Shown here: positions 54,283 to 63,153 of the stretch, piece after piece | Layout: every line of letters begins with the position of its first letter | Position numbering within the stretch: position 1 is the first letter of the stretch | DNA from: Fidelibacterota bacterium | GTDB taxonomy: Bacteria; Fidelibacterota; Marinisomatia; Marinisomatales; Marinisomataceae | NCBI GenBank assembly: GCA_028140795.1 | Contig: JAOIOW010000001.1 | Coordinates: 212,466 to 276,465 of the forward strand | Direction of reading: 5' to 3' | DNA length: 64,000 bases | Notes under the pieces: model-generated | Database searches by the model: none | What the model saw: only the letters and a program-made list of their open reading frames with translations | Told to the model about the DNA's origin: nothing | Made by a program: the position numbers and the translations under genes

Positions 54283-56024
54283 TGAGAAGAATAGCGCAAG
54301 AAACAATAAATAGAGTTTTAGAAGAAGTTGATATCTTTGAGGTTGTTTCACAATATGTTGATTTAAAAAAAAGAGGTAAAAACTACTTTGGGTTGAGTCC
54401 ATTTAGATCTGAAACAAAGCCATCATTTAGTGTAGCTCCAGATAAAAATATGTGGTATGACTTTGGATCTGGCCAGGGCGGGAATGCTGTACAATTTCTT
54501 ATAGAATATGAAAAAATTAGCTTTTCTGAAGCAATTCGTTCACTTGCTGAAAAACATAATATTGAAATAATTGAAGTTGGCGATGAACAGCAAAGCAACT
54601 TATATGATCAACTTTATGAAATCCATAATCTTGCAAATCTATTTTTTATAAATAATTTATCTACAAAAAAAGGAATCAAAGCTAAATCTTACATGAAAGA
54701 TAGATTTTTCGATGATACAATAATAAAAAAATTTTCCCTTGGCTTTGCTAGTGATGCTTGGGATGAATTATATAATGAATTAAAAGAAAAATTTGATAAC
54801 GAAGTTATAGAAAAATCTGGTCTATTTTCAAAAGGGAAAAAGGGATATTTAGATAGGTTTAGAAACAGAATTATGTTTCCATTTTTTAGCCCATCAGGAA
54901 AAGTGATAGGTTTTAGTGGTAGAAGCTTATCGGAAAAAGAAGATGTTAAATATCTTAACTCTCCTGAAACATTATTATTTCAAAAAAGTAAAGTTTTTTA
55001 TGGTTCATATCAAACAATGCCTGAAATTCGTAAGCAAAATTATGTTCTTTTAGTTGAAGGACAGACTGATTTTTTAAGATTATATGAAAAAGGGTTTACA
55101 AATGTATTAGCAACATCTGGTACTGCATTTTCGTCCAAACACGCAGTAGCTTTAAATAAATATACAAATCGTGTAATTCTTACTTATGATTCGGATAATG
55201 CTGGAATTAATGCAGCAATTAGAACTGGATATATTTTAATGCAAAATGGTTTTGAAGTAAGAGTTCTTGATTTAGGAAATGAACTTGATCCTGACGATTA
55301 CTTTAAGCTTAAGGAAAATAATAATACTTCCTTTAAACAGCTTATTAAAGAAGCAGTACATCCGATAAATTATATTATTGTTAAAAAGAATATATTATCA
55401 AAAGGCGCTTCCGATCGATCAAAGTTCTTGAATGAGTCCATAGAAGAAATCAAGTTGGTAAAAGATGTTATCATTAGAAATGACTTAATCAAAAGACTAT
55501 CTAACGAACTTGGAGTTATTGAGAGCGAGATTTTAAATCGCTTTGGTCAAATATCTCCTAGAAAAGTTAAAGCGAGTAAAGTGACCGATGCAGAAGAAAC
55601 CTCTATAAGAAACTTTGATTCTAAGTCTGATATTGCTCAGCTAGAAATATTAAAATTGCTAATCCACAATGCAGCATTAGCTGATAAAATCAATATATCG
55701 TTATTTGATAATAAGCTTTGTTACAATATTGTTAAGTCTATTAAAGATCATAAAGGATCATATAATAATGTTGCCCAACTCCTTGAATTTATAGGCAATA
55801 GTCCAGAAGAACGTAATTTGGTTGCAGCTTTAGCAGTCGATAGACCTGAAAAGGAAAATGAATTAATTATATTAAATGATTGTGTTAAAACCTTAGAAGA
55901 TATATCTATCAAAAAAGAAATTAGCCAGATTAGAAATCAAATTCGCATTGCAGAAGATAATAATCAAAGTTTAGATACTAGCTTGATTCGTAAGCTGGAA
56001 GAACTTCAGAAGAAAGTCTCATAA
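54282..56024 (+). CDS. dnaG: DNA primase DnaG lacking zinc ligands
   Basis: Makes RNA primers for replication; 580 residues (E. coli 581). The N-terminal CHC2 domain is present, but its ligands are gone: Ser39, Arg42, Asp60 and Ser63 stand at the positions of E. coli Cys40, His43, Cys61 and Cys64. The surrounding residues (RGKNYFGL, KPSFSV, GQGGNAVQFL) are kept. The TOPRIM core has VEGQTDF, GTAF, YDSDNAG and ELDPDDY, so the catalytic metal site is intact. A C-terminal DnaB-interaction domain follows. A terminator ends the operon 0-30 bases downstream. Confidence 0.94.
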   Translation: MRRIAQETINRVLEEVDIFEVVSQYVDLKKRGKNYFGLSPFRSETKPSFSVAPDKNMWYDFGSGQGGNAVQFLIEYEKISFSEAIRSLAEKHNIEIIEVGDEQQSNLYDQLYEIHNLANLFFINNLSTKKGIKAKSYMKDRFFDDTIIKKFSLGFASDAWDELYNELKEKFDNEVIEKSGLFSKGKKGYLDRFRNRIMFPFFSPSGKVIGFSGRSLSEKEDVKYLNSPETLLFQKSKVFYGSYQTMPEIRKQNYVLLVEGQTDFLRLYEKGFTNVLATSGTAFSSKHAVALNKYTNRVILTYDSDNAGINAAIRTGYILMQNGFEVRVLDLGNELDPDDYFKLKENNNTSFKQLIKEAVHPINYIIVKKNILSKGASDRSKFLNESIEEIKLVKDVIIRNDLIKRLSNELGVIESEILNRFGQISPRKVKASKVTDAEETSIRNFDSKSDIAQLEILKLLIHNAALADKINISLFDNKLCYNIVKSIKDHKGSYNNVAQLLEFIGNSPEERNLVAALAVDRPEKENELIILNDCVKTLEDISIKKEISQIRNQIRIAEDNNQSLDTSLIRKLEELQKKVS

Positions 56025-56056
56025 AATAAAAGCCCTCTAAAAAGAGGGCTTTTATT
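56025..56056. terminator. Bidirectional Rho-independent terminator
   Basis: The stem AAAAGCCCTCT (56028-56038) pairs with AGAGGGCTTTT (56043-56053) around an AAAA loop, flanked by A and T tracts on both sides. It lies between convergent dnaG and the TonB-dependent receptor and can serve both. Confidence 0.9.
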
Positions 56057-56081
56057 ATTTAATAATCAGATATTATTCAAC

Positions 56082-58769
56082 TTAGTAGTTGATAGTTACC
56101 CCAAAATTAAATTGTTTTGGAGCACCCATACGAACTCTTAAGTTTGCAACGTCTCCAGAACCATCGTAAGCGTCTACAAAGTCACCAATGTATAATTCAT
56201 CAGTCGCGTTGAATATAGAGTAATTAAATGTTACGTCTCTATCCATAATCTCTGTACCATAGCTTAACTGTAAGTTATAGATGGTTTTTCTTTCAGTTTC
56301 ATAAGCATCATCAGCAAAAGTATTACCTTCACCTAATAGGAATGCTAAGTCCTGAATAGCGCCATCATAACCCCATCTTGGGTACTGTCTAGCAAATGAT
56401 TCTGCTTCAACAGATGCTTTTAATCTGTTAAAGAAACCAGTTACCATTAATACAGTTTGTGACTGTGGAGCACCTGAAATCATCACATCTTTAACATATA
56501 GGTCGAAAGTTTCTGAACTTGTGTCGTCACCTTCAATTTCATTATATGTATATGATAAATCATCAGTAAATCTCCAGTCACTTTCATGACCTCTAAGATC
56601 TATTCTTAATACTGGAATTGGCTGATATGCAATAGAGTATTCTAACCCTGTGTGCAATTCGCTTAATCCAGTAATGCTGAAGAATGATTCAACACCGTTT
56701 AAGTCTTCAGAAGTACCACTTTGAGCTCTATCAGACCATAGTGCATAGTAGTAATTTAAACTACCAGCCCACTGACCATTTAGTGACTTAAATCTAGTAC
56801 CTACATCAAACCATGTAGCTGTTTCATTCTCGAAGCCTTCGTTCTTGATCATGTTTACATCATCAATAAGTTTATCTAATGATGGTGTCATAGCAGAGTA
56901 ACTAACGTTACCAAATAGTTGCCATGTATCGTTTAATGCACGACTTCCACCAAGTTTCATTTGATATCCTAACTCAGCATCAGCTTCAATTTTTAAATTA
57001 TCAAGCGTGAAATGATCTTGTGCTGTGTAGCTAGCAGTTGTAGCACCGAACATTGCAAAAGCGTTTGTTCCTGCACCATCATCATAATTTGCTTGAACAT
57101 ATCCACCTAACCAGTCAACAGTATTAGTGTTATCATAGTATAACTTGTCACCAAGTGTTCTATGTCTTTGTTCTTCTGACCAATTTGGATTAGATGAGTT
57201 GTAGAAGAAGTCACCACCTAGCAAGTCATAAACTTGACGATAGTGCTCAACTTTAGCAGTTCTGATATCTAGACCTAAAGTCATAGATACAGTGTCTGTC
57301 ATCTCTTTTTCCATTTTAGACATAATACCATAGGTATACTGATTGTTTCTACTACCTCTTAGGATACCTCTGGATTCATAGCCGTAGCCATCTTTCCATT
57401 GACCTTCAGACATATTACGTGCAATAGTTGCGTCGTAATCTCTGTAGCCGTCACCCCAAAGGATAGAACCAGCAGAACCTGAACCACCACCTTCACCACC
57501 TGAGTAGTAGAAAGAAGTAGCCATTGTTGTTGATTCATCTAGGTTTGAGTACCAGTTCAACTGAACAATTGGTTTGTGGAAATAATTATTTCTTTCGTTA
57601 ATCATAGTTGTTGAGCGTTGATCTCTTACTTTATAATTCCAGCCATCAAATGGTACCCAACTAGCTACAGCTCTCTTACCAGTGTAAGGAGTTTCTAGAT
57701 AGTCAGCTCTAGGATTATAATCTAGACCATACTCTGTTCTTAGATCTTCTTCAGCCACACCCATTTCAAGTGCTAATTCATGACTGTAGTTTGAAATACG
57801 ATTATTCCAAAAGTTTTGTCCATGAAACTGAGGAGAACCTAATGCGATAAACTCTAAACGATTATCGTTGTTTACGGAGTATGATGCATTAAAGTAGTAA
57901 GACCATGCATCTGAATAAGTACCTCTAGCAAAAAGCTTATCAGCAGTTCTTCTTGAAGCTGAAGCCATCATTGCTAGTTTACCATCCATTAATAAACCAG
58001 TGTTAACAGTAACAGCAGTTTTTGAGTACTGATGTTCACCGGCTTCTTGTTTAACAACAACGCCTGGTTCAGTTGATGCAGGTGCACTCATAAAGTTCAC
58101 CACACCACCTAAACTTGGTGTTGCAAGATTAACGGATCCTGCTCCTCTTTGAACCTGAACAACAGATGCAACGTCAGCAAGTACACTCCAGTTAGAGAAG
58201 TATAAATTACCGTTTTCCATGTCATTCATAGGAACACCGTTAATTAAATATGATGTGTAACGATCGTCAAAACCACGAACGTATACATTTTCATCATCCC
58301 AACCACCACCATTTTCAACGTAAACGTTTGGTAGGGTTGATAGAGCTTTTGGCAATCCACGACCACCTAATCTGAAATCAATATCAGCTTTGGTGTATTC
58401 ATTAAATGGGATTGCTGAGGTGTTGTCTACACGTTCAGCAAGTACTTCAACACCGCCTAACGCGACGGATGCTGATTCTAGTGTAAAGTTTGCAGATGCG
58501 TTAGAACCTGAAACTCTCACAGTAGCACTTGAAGATTTGTAACCTACAACACTGGCAGTTACTGTGTAGCTACCATCAGGAACATTAATAGAATATCCAC
58601 CGCTTAATGTAGCAGCAGCACCTAATGTTGTTCCTTCAACCACAACATTTGCCCCTGGTAAAGCATTACCATCTGCGTCTGAAACAGACCCAGAGATAGT
58701 ACCTTGACCAAAGAGAGCGCCTGAAATCATAATGATTCCAACTAGCGCACCAAGAATCGAACGATTCAT
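56082..58769 (-). CDS. TonB-dependent outer membrane receptor with CarboxypepD_reg-like domain
   Basis: 895-residue outer-membrane transporter. A signal peptide (NRSILGALVGIIMISGALFG) is followed by a carboxypeptidase-regulatory-like beta domain (about residues 23-105, GTISGSVSDADGNALPGANV). A plug comes next (about 120-240, VYVRGFDDRYTSYLINGVP and VQVQRGAGSVNLATPSLGGVV), then a large barrel ending in VTINY. This architecture is typical of Bacteroidetes/FCB importers. No SusD partner is adjacent. ATG 58769 follows AAGGAG; the frame extends to 58799. Substrate unknown. Base composition is less AT-rich than its flanks, as in highly expressed genes. Confidence 0.95.
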   Translation of the reverse strand: MNRSILGALVGIIMISGALFGQGTISGSVSDADGNALPGANVVVEGTTLGAAATLSGGYSINVPDGSYTVTASVVGYKSSSATVRVSGSNASANFTLESASVALGGVEVLAERVDNTSAIPFNEYTKADIDFRLGGRGLPKALSTLPNVYVENGGGWDDENVYVRGFDDRYTSYLINGVPMNDMENGNLYFSNWSVLADVASVVQVQRGAGSVNLATPSLGGVVNFMSAPASTEPGVVVKQEAGEHQYSKTAVTVNTGLLMDGKLAMMASASRRTADKLFARGTYSDAWSYYFNASYSVNNDNRLEFIALGSPQFHGQNFWNNRISNYSHELALEMGVAEEDLRTEYGLDYNPRADYLETPYTGKRAVASWVPFDGWNYKVRDQRSTTMINERNNYFHKPIVQLNWYSNLDESTTMATSFYYSGGEGGGSGSAGSILWGDGYRDYDATIARNMSEGQWKDGYGYESRGILRGSRNNQYTYGIMSKMEKEMTDTVSMTLGLDIRTAKVEHYRQVYDLLGGDFFYNSSNPNWSEEQRHRTLGDKLYYDNTNTVDWLGGYVQANYDDGAGTNAFAMFGATTASYTAQDHFTLDNLKIEADAELGYQMKLGGSRALNDTWQLFGNVSYSAMTPSLDKLIDDVNMIKNEGFENETATWFDVGTRFKSLNGQWAGSLNYYYALWSDRAQSGTSEDLNGVESFFSITGLSELHTGLEYSIAYQPIPVLRIDLRGHESDWRFTDDLSYTYNEIEGDDTSSETFDLYVKDVMISGAPQSQTVLMVTGFFNRLKASVEAESFARQYPRWGYDGAIQDLAFLLGEGNTFADDAYETERKTIYNLQLSYGTEIMDRDVTFNYSIFNATDELYIGDFVDAYDGSGDVANLRVRMGAPKQFNFGVTINY

Positions 58770-58819
58770 AGTTAACTCCTTTTTCTCGGTTATCTTCATA
58801 TATTAATATATTAACTTAG

Positions 58820-58850
58820 GATACACGCGAGTACCCTTTCGCAAAGTTCA
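58820..58850 (-). promoter_or_regulatory. GC-rich patch in receptor promoter region
   Basis: In the 217-base, otherwise AT-rich divergent region, a GC-rich segment contains the interrupted inverted repeat GCGA-gtaccctt-TCGC (58828-58843). On the minus strand TTTGCG lies 16 bases before TATCCT, a weak promoter match. It could be a promoter, operator or small hairpin; tentative. Confidence 0.25.
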
Positions 58851-58986
58851 CTTATTTATATCAAAAAAACAAACGATTATTTATACATTCTAAATTTCTA
58901 ATTATTCTCTAACAAATATCTTTTTTAAAATCATTTTTAATTAATTTTATCATTCAGGAATAAATTCATTAATTTATTAGCCAATT

Positions 58987-60099
58987 ATGGAATTTTTAGA
59001 CTTAAAAACCCAACAGAAACGCATAAGAAAACCTCTTGAGAAGAGAATTAATAAAATTCTAGATCATGGAGCTTATATCATGGGTCCTGAAGTATTCGAA
59101 CTTGAAGAAAAATTAGCAGACTATTGTGAAGTAAAGCACGCTATTTCATGTTCATCTGGAACTGATGCACTACTGATACCTTTAATGGCTTGGGGAATAG
59201 GTCCAGGAGACGCAGTCTTTACGACGCCTTTTACCTATGTTGCTACTGCGGAGGTAATTTCTATTCTTGGTGCAACACCTATTTTTGTAGATGTTTATGA
59301 ATCTACTTTTAATATTGATTGTGATAAGTTAGAAATTGAAATAAATAAAGTCATAGAAGATGGAAAGCTTAAACCAAAAGCAATCATCCCTGTAGATTTA
59401 TTTGGATTGCCTGCACGATATAGGCTGATTGATAAAATTGCTAAAAAATATAATTTGAAAGTTATAGAGGATGCAGCTCAAAGTTTTGGAGGATCAATAA
59501 GAGGTAAAAAGGTTGGTACATTTGGAGATGTTGCTGCAACTTCTTTTTATCCTGCAAAGCCTCTTGGCTGTTATGGAGATGGTGGTGCTATTTTTACAAA
59601 TGATGATAGTTTAGCTGAAGAATGTAAAGCAATCCGTATTCATGGAACCAAACAAGATAAATATAACAGTGAAATGATTGGATTAAATGGTAGACTTGAT
59701 AGTATTCAAGCTGCTGTTTTATTGGAAAAGCTAACAATTTTTGATGAAGAATTAGAAATGAGGAATACAATTAATTCTTGCTATAGAAAATTCTTAAATA
59801 ATGCGCAATATATCCCAAAAGATTATCAGTCTGCTCTTGCCCTATTTTCTATAGTACTAGGCTCAAGAGAAAAACGTGATGATTTGATTGAAAGACTATC
59901 TAAAAATAATATTCCATCTGTTATTTATTATAAATTCCCCATTCACTTAATGAAAGCCTTCAAATATCTTGACTATAAAAAAGGAGATTTACCTATTTCT
60001 GAAAAATTATCAAATAATATATTGAGCTTACCGATGCATCCATATCTTTGTGAGCAGGATATTCAAGATGTAGTTCAAGCAATTATTGAAAAGTTATAA
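58987..60099 (+). CDS. DegT/DnrJ/EryC1/StrS sugar aminotransferase
   Basis: PLP enzyme of 370 residues that aminates a keto-sugar nucleotide. Motifs are SCSSGTDALLIPLMAWGIGPGD-like near residue 55, IEDAAQSFGG, and the Schiff-base Lys in SFYPAKPLGCYGDGGA. The product could be an amino sugar for O-antigen or capsule, or the 3-amino sugar of 3-amino lipid A (GnnB is in this family). Its neighbours are surface polysaccharide genes, which favours the first. Start ATG 58987. Confidence 0.9.
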   Translation: MEFLDLKTQQKRIRKPLEKRINKILDHGAYIMGPEVFELEEKLADYCEVKHAISCSSGTDALLIPLMAWGIGPGDAVFTTPFTYVATAEVISILGATPIFVDVYESTFNIDCDKLEIEINKVIEDGKLKPKAIIPVDLFGLPARYRLIDKIAKKYNLKVIEDAAQSFGGSIRGKKVGTFGDVAATSFYPAKPLGCYGDGGAIFTNDDSLAEECKAIRIHGTKQDKYNSEMIGLNGRLDSIQAAVLLEKLTIFDEELEMRNTINSCYRKFLNNAQYIPKDYQSALALFSIVLGSREKRDDLIERLSKNNIPSVIYYKFPIHLMKAFKYLDYKKGDLPISEKLSNNILSLPMHPYLCEQDIQDVVQAIIEKL

Positions 60100-60101
60100 T
60101 T

Positions 60102-61343
60102 TCAGAATTGATAGTTTACACCAAAACCATAATTTGTAACTTTTTTATCTTTAAAAATTAAAAAATCCATAATTATATTTTCACTCATCTTCCTTTTAAT
60201 TATAAGCATAGATTTTTGATAGTCGTTCATATTGATTTTACGAGATGTTAAAAGTTTAAAATTCATTTTGTCTTTGTGAAAATAAAATCCTAAATGCATT
60301 AATTTTATAAGATCAACGTAAATAGAGTTTTCAGGATTAACAAAAGGATTACCAATAATATTATTTTTGTATCTCCATCCAGATTTGTACTGATAATTAT
60401 AGTAATAATTATCAGACTGATATGGAGGATCAATGCAGCAATTTGTAGTATTTAAGTATTCCAAGAGAATTCCTGTTTTGTAATTCAAATTATCATATTG
60501 AAAGCCCCAAAGACCATCAGATTTATTAGCAAACCTAAGACTGCTTGTATCTTCAAATATATGCTGATAGTAAAATTTAAATCTATTTTCTCTTTCTTTT
60601 TGAATATAATAAAAATCCCATATACCCAAATGATTCCCCAAAGCATTTGCATGTACTTCGCCTTCTCTAAGCGGACCATCAGCAGAAATAAATACCTTCA
60701 AAAAATTTTTAAAACCTACAGGTTGTTTTCCAGGATGTTCTCCAATTAATATATTTCCACCCCACATTGCCTCATGTACAAGTCCAATGCCAAATTCTGA
60801 ATTTTTATTTTTTCTAATTAGATAAATAAATTTTTCATGAAGATAGGGGGCTGATTTATAGAACGAATTTTTATCAAAAACTCCATGAGCTAAACCAAAA
60901 CTAAAATTTAATTTTGTGCGTTTTTTAGGTTTATAATTATAGTAAATGCCAATTTTAGGTATTTTTTGAGCATTTGTGCTTTCTAGCATTGATCCTGAAC
61001 TTAATTGATCATCTAAGTATGTTGAAAACTGCCTTTCAAATCTACCAAGCTTTACATTTACACTCTTATTTAAATCGTAGCTAAGACTTGCAGTATTAAA
61101 ATGAAAAATATTTTCACTAATACTATAATAAAAATCACTTTTCAGATAAATTGAATTTTTATTTAAATTTATTGAACCTTTTAAAAAAGCCTTTTCAATT
61201 TCAAATCCATTATTATTATTAGTTTGCCACCAAGTAGAATTCTGATTGGAAATTTTGAAAAAAGAAATACTAGAGTAATTTTCAGCTGCTAATAAATTGG
61301 CAGATAAAAAAATAATGATCTGAATTGTCCTATAAAATTTCAT
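60102..61343 (-). CDS. Wzi-like capsule assembly outer-membrane protein
   Basis: 413-residue protein with a signal peptide (IQIIIFLSANLLAA) and a beta-barrel pattern of alternating aromatics ending in NYGFGVNYQF. The HEAMWGG and GEHPGKQP stretches resemble the Cap_assemb_Wzi family, outer-membrane lectins that anchor capsule or exopolysaccharide. Assignment is by pattern recall only. It is convergent with the aminotransferase and shares a promoter gap with the oxygenase. Confidence 0.65.
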   Translation of the reverse strand: MKFYRTIQIIIFLSANLLAAENYSSISFFKISNQNSTWWQTNNNNGFEIEKAFLKGSINLNKNSIYLKSDFYYSISENIFHFNTASLSYDLNKSVNVKLGRFERQFSTYLDDQLSSGSMLESTNAQKIPKIGIYYNYKPKKRTKLNFSFGLAHGVFDKNSFYKSAPYLHEKFIYLIRKNKNSEFGIGLVHEAMWGGNILIGEHPGKQPVGFKNFLKVFISADGPLREGEVHANALGNHLGIWDFYYIQKERENRFKFYYQHIFEDTSSLRFANKSDGLWGFQYDNLNYKTGILLEYLNTTNCCIDPPYQSDNYYYNYQYKSGWRYKNNIIGNPFVNPENSIYVDLIKLMHLGFYFHKDKMNFKLLTSRKINMNDYQKSMLIIKRKMSENIIMDFLIFKDKKVTNYGFGVNYQF

Positions 61344-61402
61344 TAAATTAAATTAAGAATAATAAGTATTGTAAATTATAATATTTGAAAATAATTTAGT
61401 TT

Positions 61403-62188
61403 ATGCTTGATTACATCAACAAAGAAAATCTAGAAAAATCATTTAAAAATTTCCGTGGAGCTTTTCCTTTTGATCATTGTGTGGTAGATAACTTTTTTAC
61501 TGATGAAATGGCGTCAATTCTTTCAAATGATTTTCCTGCATTTGATGATCCAATTTGGCATCAATACGATAATCCAATAGAAATTAAAAAAGTCTCTAAC
61601 CTATGGAATATATTTCCACCAACCACATATGAAGTTTTTAGCGACTTAAATTCACCTGATTTTGTTAGTTATTTATCAGATATTTCTGGTATTGATCCTC
61701 TATACGCAGATAATGGTTTAAATGGAGGTGGATGGCATATGCTTAATAACGGAGGTAAGTTAAACCCTCACCTTGACTATTCTATGCACCCTAAACTTCC
61801 TCTCCAAAGGAAAATTAATCTAATAGTTTATTTAAATAAGAATTGGAAAGAAGGTTGGGGCGGTGAACTTGGACTGTGGAGTTCTGAAAATGATGGTAAG
61901 AGTCCCAAAAAAATTGAAACAATTGTTCCCTGTTTTTACAATAGAGCAATATTTTTTGATACAACTATGCATAGTTGGCATGGTTTATACAATGTTGTTA
62001 ATTCTCCAGAAGATGAATTTAGAAAAAGCTTAGCTATTTATTATTTAACGACTCCACCATCAGATGTAGATAAACGAGGTAAAGCGCTCTTTGCTCCAAC
62101 TGATGATCAAAAAGGGGATAAAGATATTGAAGAGTTAATTGATAAACGTTCAAAAGTAGAAACCGCTTCAGAAGTTTATAAAAAATAG
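61403..62188 (+). CDS. 2-oxoglutarate/Fe(II)-dependent oxygenase
   Basis: 261-residue cytosolic-looking enzyme of the prolyl-4-hydroxylase-like 2OG-Fe(II) group. The iron site is HLDYSMH (HxD) with the distal His in MHSWHG, and FRKSLAIYYL supplies the Arg for 2-oxoglutarate. Hydroxylases of this type occur in polysaccharide and LPS clusters and may act on a sugar nucleotide, lipid or surface protein. It precedes the glycosyltransferase by 26 bases, so they are probably one operon. Target unknown. Confidence 0.82.
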   Translation: MLDYINKENLEKSFKNFRGAFPFDHCVVDNFFTDEMASILSNDFPAFDDPIWHQYDNPIEIKKVSNLWNIFPPTTYEVFSDLNSPDFVSYLSDISGIDPLYADNGLNGGGWHMLNNGGKLNPHLDYSMHPKLPLQRKINLIVYLNKNWKEGWGGELGLWSSENDGKSPKKIETIVPCFYNRAIFFDTTMHSWHGLYNVVNSPEDEFRKSLAIYYLTTPPSDVDKRGKALFAPTDDQKGDKDIEELIDKRSKVETASEVYKK

Positions 62189-62214
62189 TTATTTCTTATT
62201 ATAAGTACCCAATT

Positions 62215-63153
62215 ATGTCAAACAACACCCAATTATCTGTTGGATTAGTGATTCCCACATCAAATGCCGAAAAGCATTTAAAAAAAAACTTAAAAGTTAT
62301 TGATCAAGAACAAAATAAAGTTTTGGTTATTGATTCAAACTCCTCGGATAGAACAGTAGAAATCGCAAAAGAATATAAATGTAAAATTGCAACTGAAAAT
62401 AATTTTAATCATGGTCTCACTAGAGAAAAAGCAAGAAAAATTTTAAATACTGACATTGTAGTTTTCATAACACAAGATGCATATATAGATAGCCAAGAAT
62501 CAATAAATCGTTTGGTAAAACCAATTAAGGAAGGAAAAGCATCAATAACATATGGAAGACAAATACCAAGAAAAAATTCAAGTATTTTTGAATATTTTCC
62601 CGTTAATTTTAATTATCCAGAACTTTCAAATACTAGATCTATTGAAAATTTAAGCAAGGATGGAGTGTATACATTCTTTTGCTCAAACAATTTTGGTGCT
62701 TACTTAAATAAAGACTTAAATGAAGTGGGGGGTTTTGAATATATATTAACTGGTGAAGATTATGTTGCTTGCACACATTTACTTTTGACAGGTAAAAAAG
62801 TGGCATATGTTTCAAAAGCAATAGTAGAACATTCACATAACTTTTCGCTTTCAGAAAATTTCAGAAGATATTTTGATACTGGTTTTATTAGAGGTGAAAG
62901 ACCATATTTACAAGAGTTAGCTGGTAATGCAAATGGAAGAGGAGCAAAGCTAACAAAGCTATTTTTTAAAAAAATTATAAAAGAAAAACCTCATTTAATT
63001 TTTTATGCATTTATTGAAACTGTAGTAAAATTTTTAGGTTTTAAAGTTGGGAGTTTTTTTGGTTTTTACGGATCAAATTTTTCATCAGAGGTTAAAATGT
63101 TTTTAAGTAATCAAAAATACTTTTGGAAAAATAAAAAACCTTCAATTAATTAG
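62215..63153 (+). CDS. Glycosyltransferase family 2, rhamnosyltransferase-like
   Basis: 312-residue GT-A transferase. The motifs are VIDSNSSDRTVEIAKEYKC-like at about residue 40, NFNHGLTREKARK and VFITQDAYID, and GGFEYILTGEDYV; the TQDA and FNHG features are typical of rhamnosyltransferases such as WbbL. The C-terminus has a hydrophobic helix (FVGFKVGSFFGF-like) for membrane contact. It probably adds one sugar to a lipid-linked O-antigen unit. The 3' end overlaps the flippase gene by 12 bases. Confidence 0.9.
   Translation: MSNNTQLSVGLVIPTSNAEKHLKKNLKVIDQEQNKVLVIDSNSSDRTVEIAKEYKCKIATENNFNHGLTREKARKILNTDIVVFITQDAYIDSQESINRLVKPIKEGKASITYGRQIPRKNSSIFEYFPVNFNYPELSNTRSIENLSKDGVYTFFCSNNFGAYLNKDLNEVGGFEYILTGEDYVACTHLLLTGKKVAYVSKAIVEHSHNFSLSENFRRYFDTGFIRGERPYLQELAGNANGRGAKLTKLFFKKIIKEKPHLIFYAFIETVVKFLGFKVGSFFGFYGSNFSSEVKMFLSNQKYFWKNKKPSIN

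Noticed and set aside
54282-54480. Frameshift as the cause of missing DnaG zinc ligands
   Set aside because: The flanking consensus is preserved in the same frame on both sides and between ligands; only the ligand codons differ.
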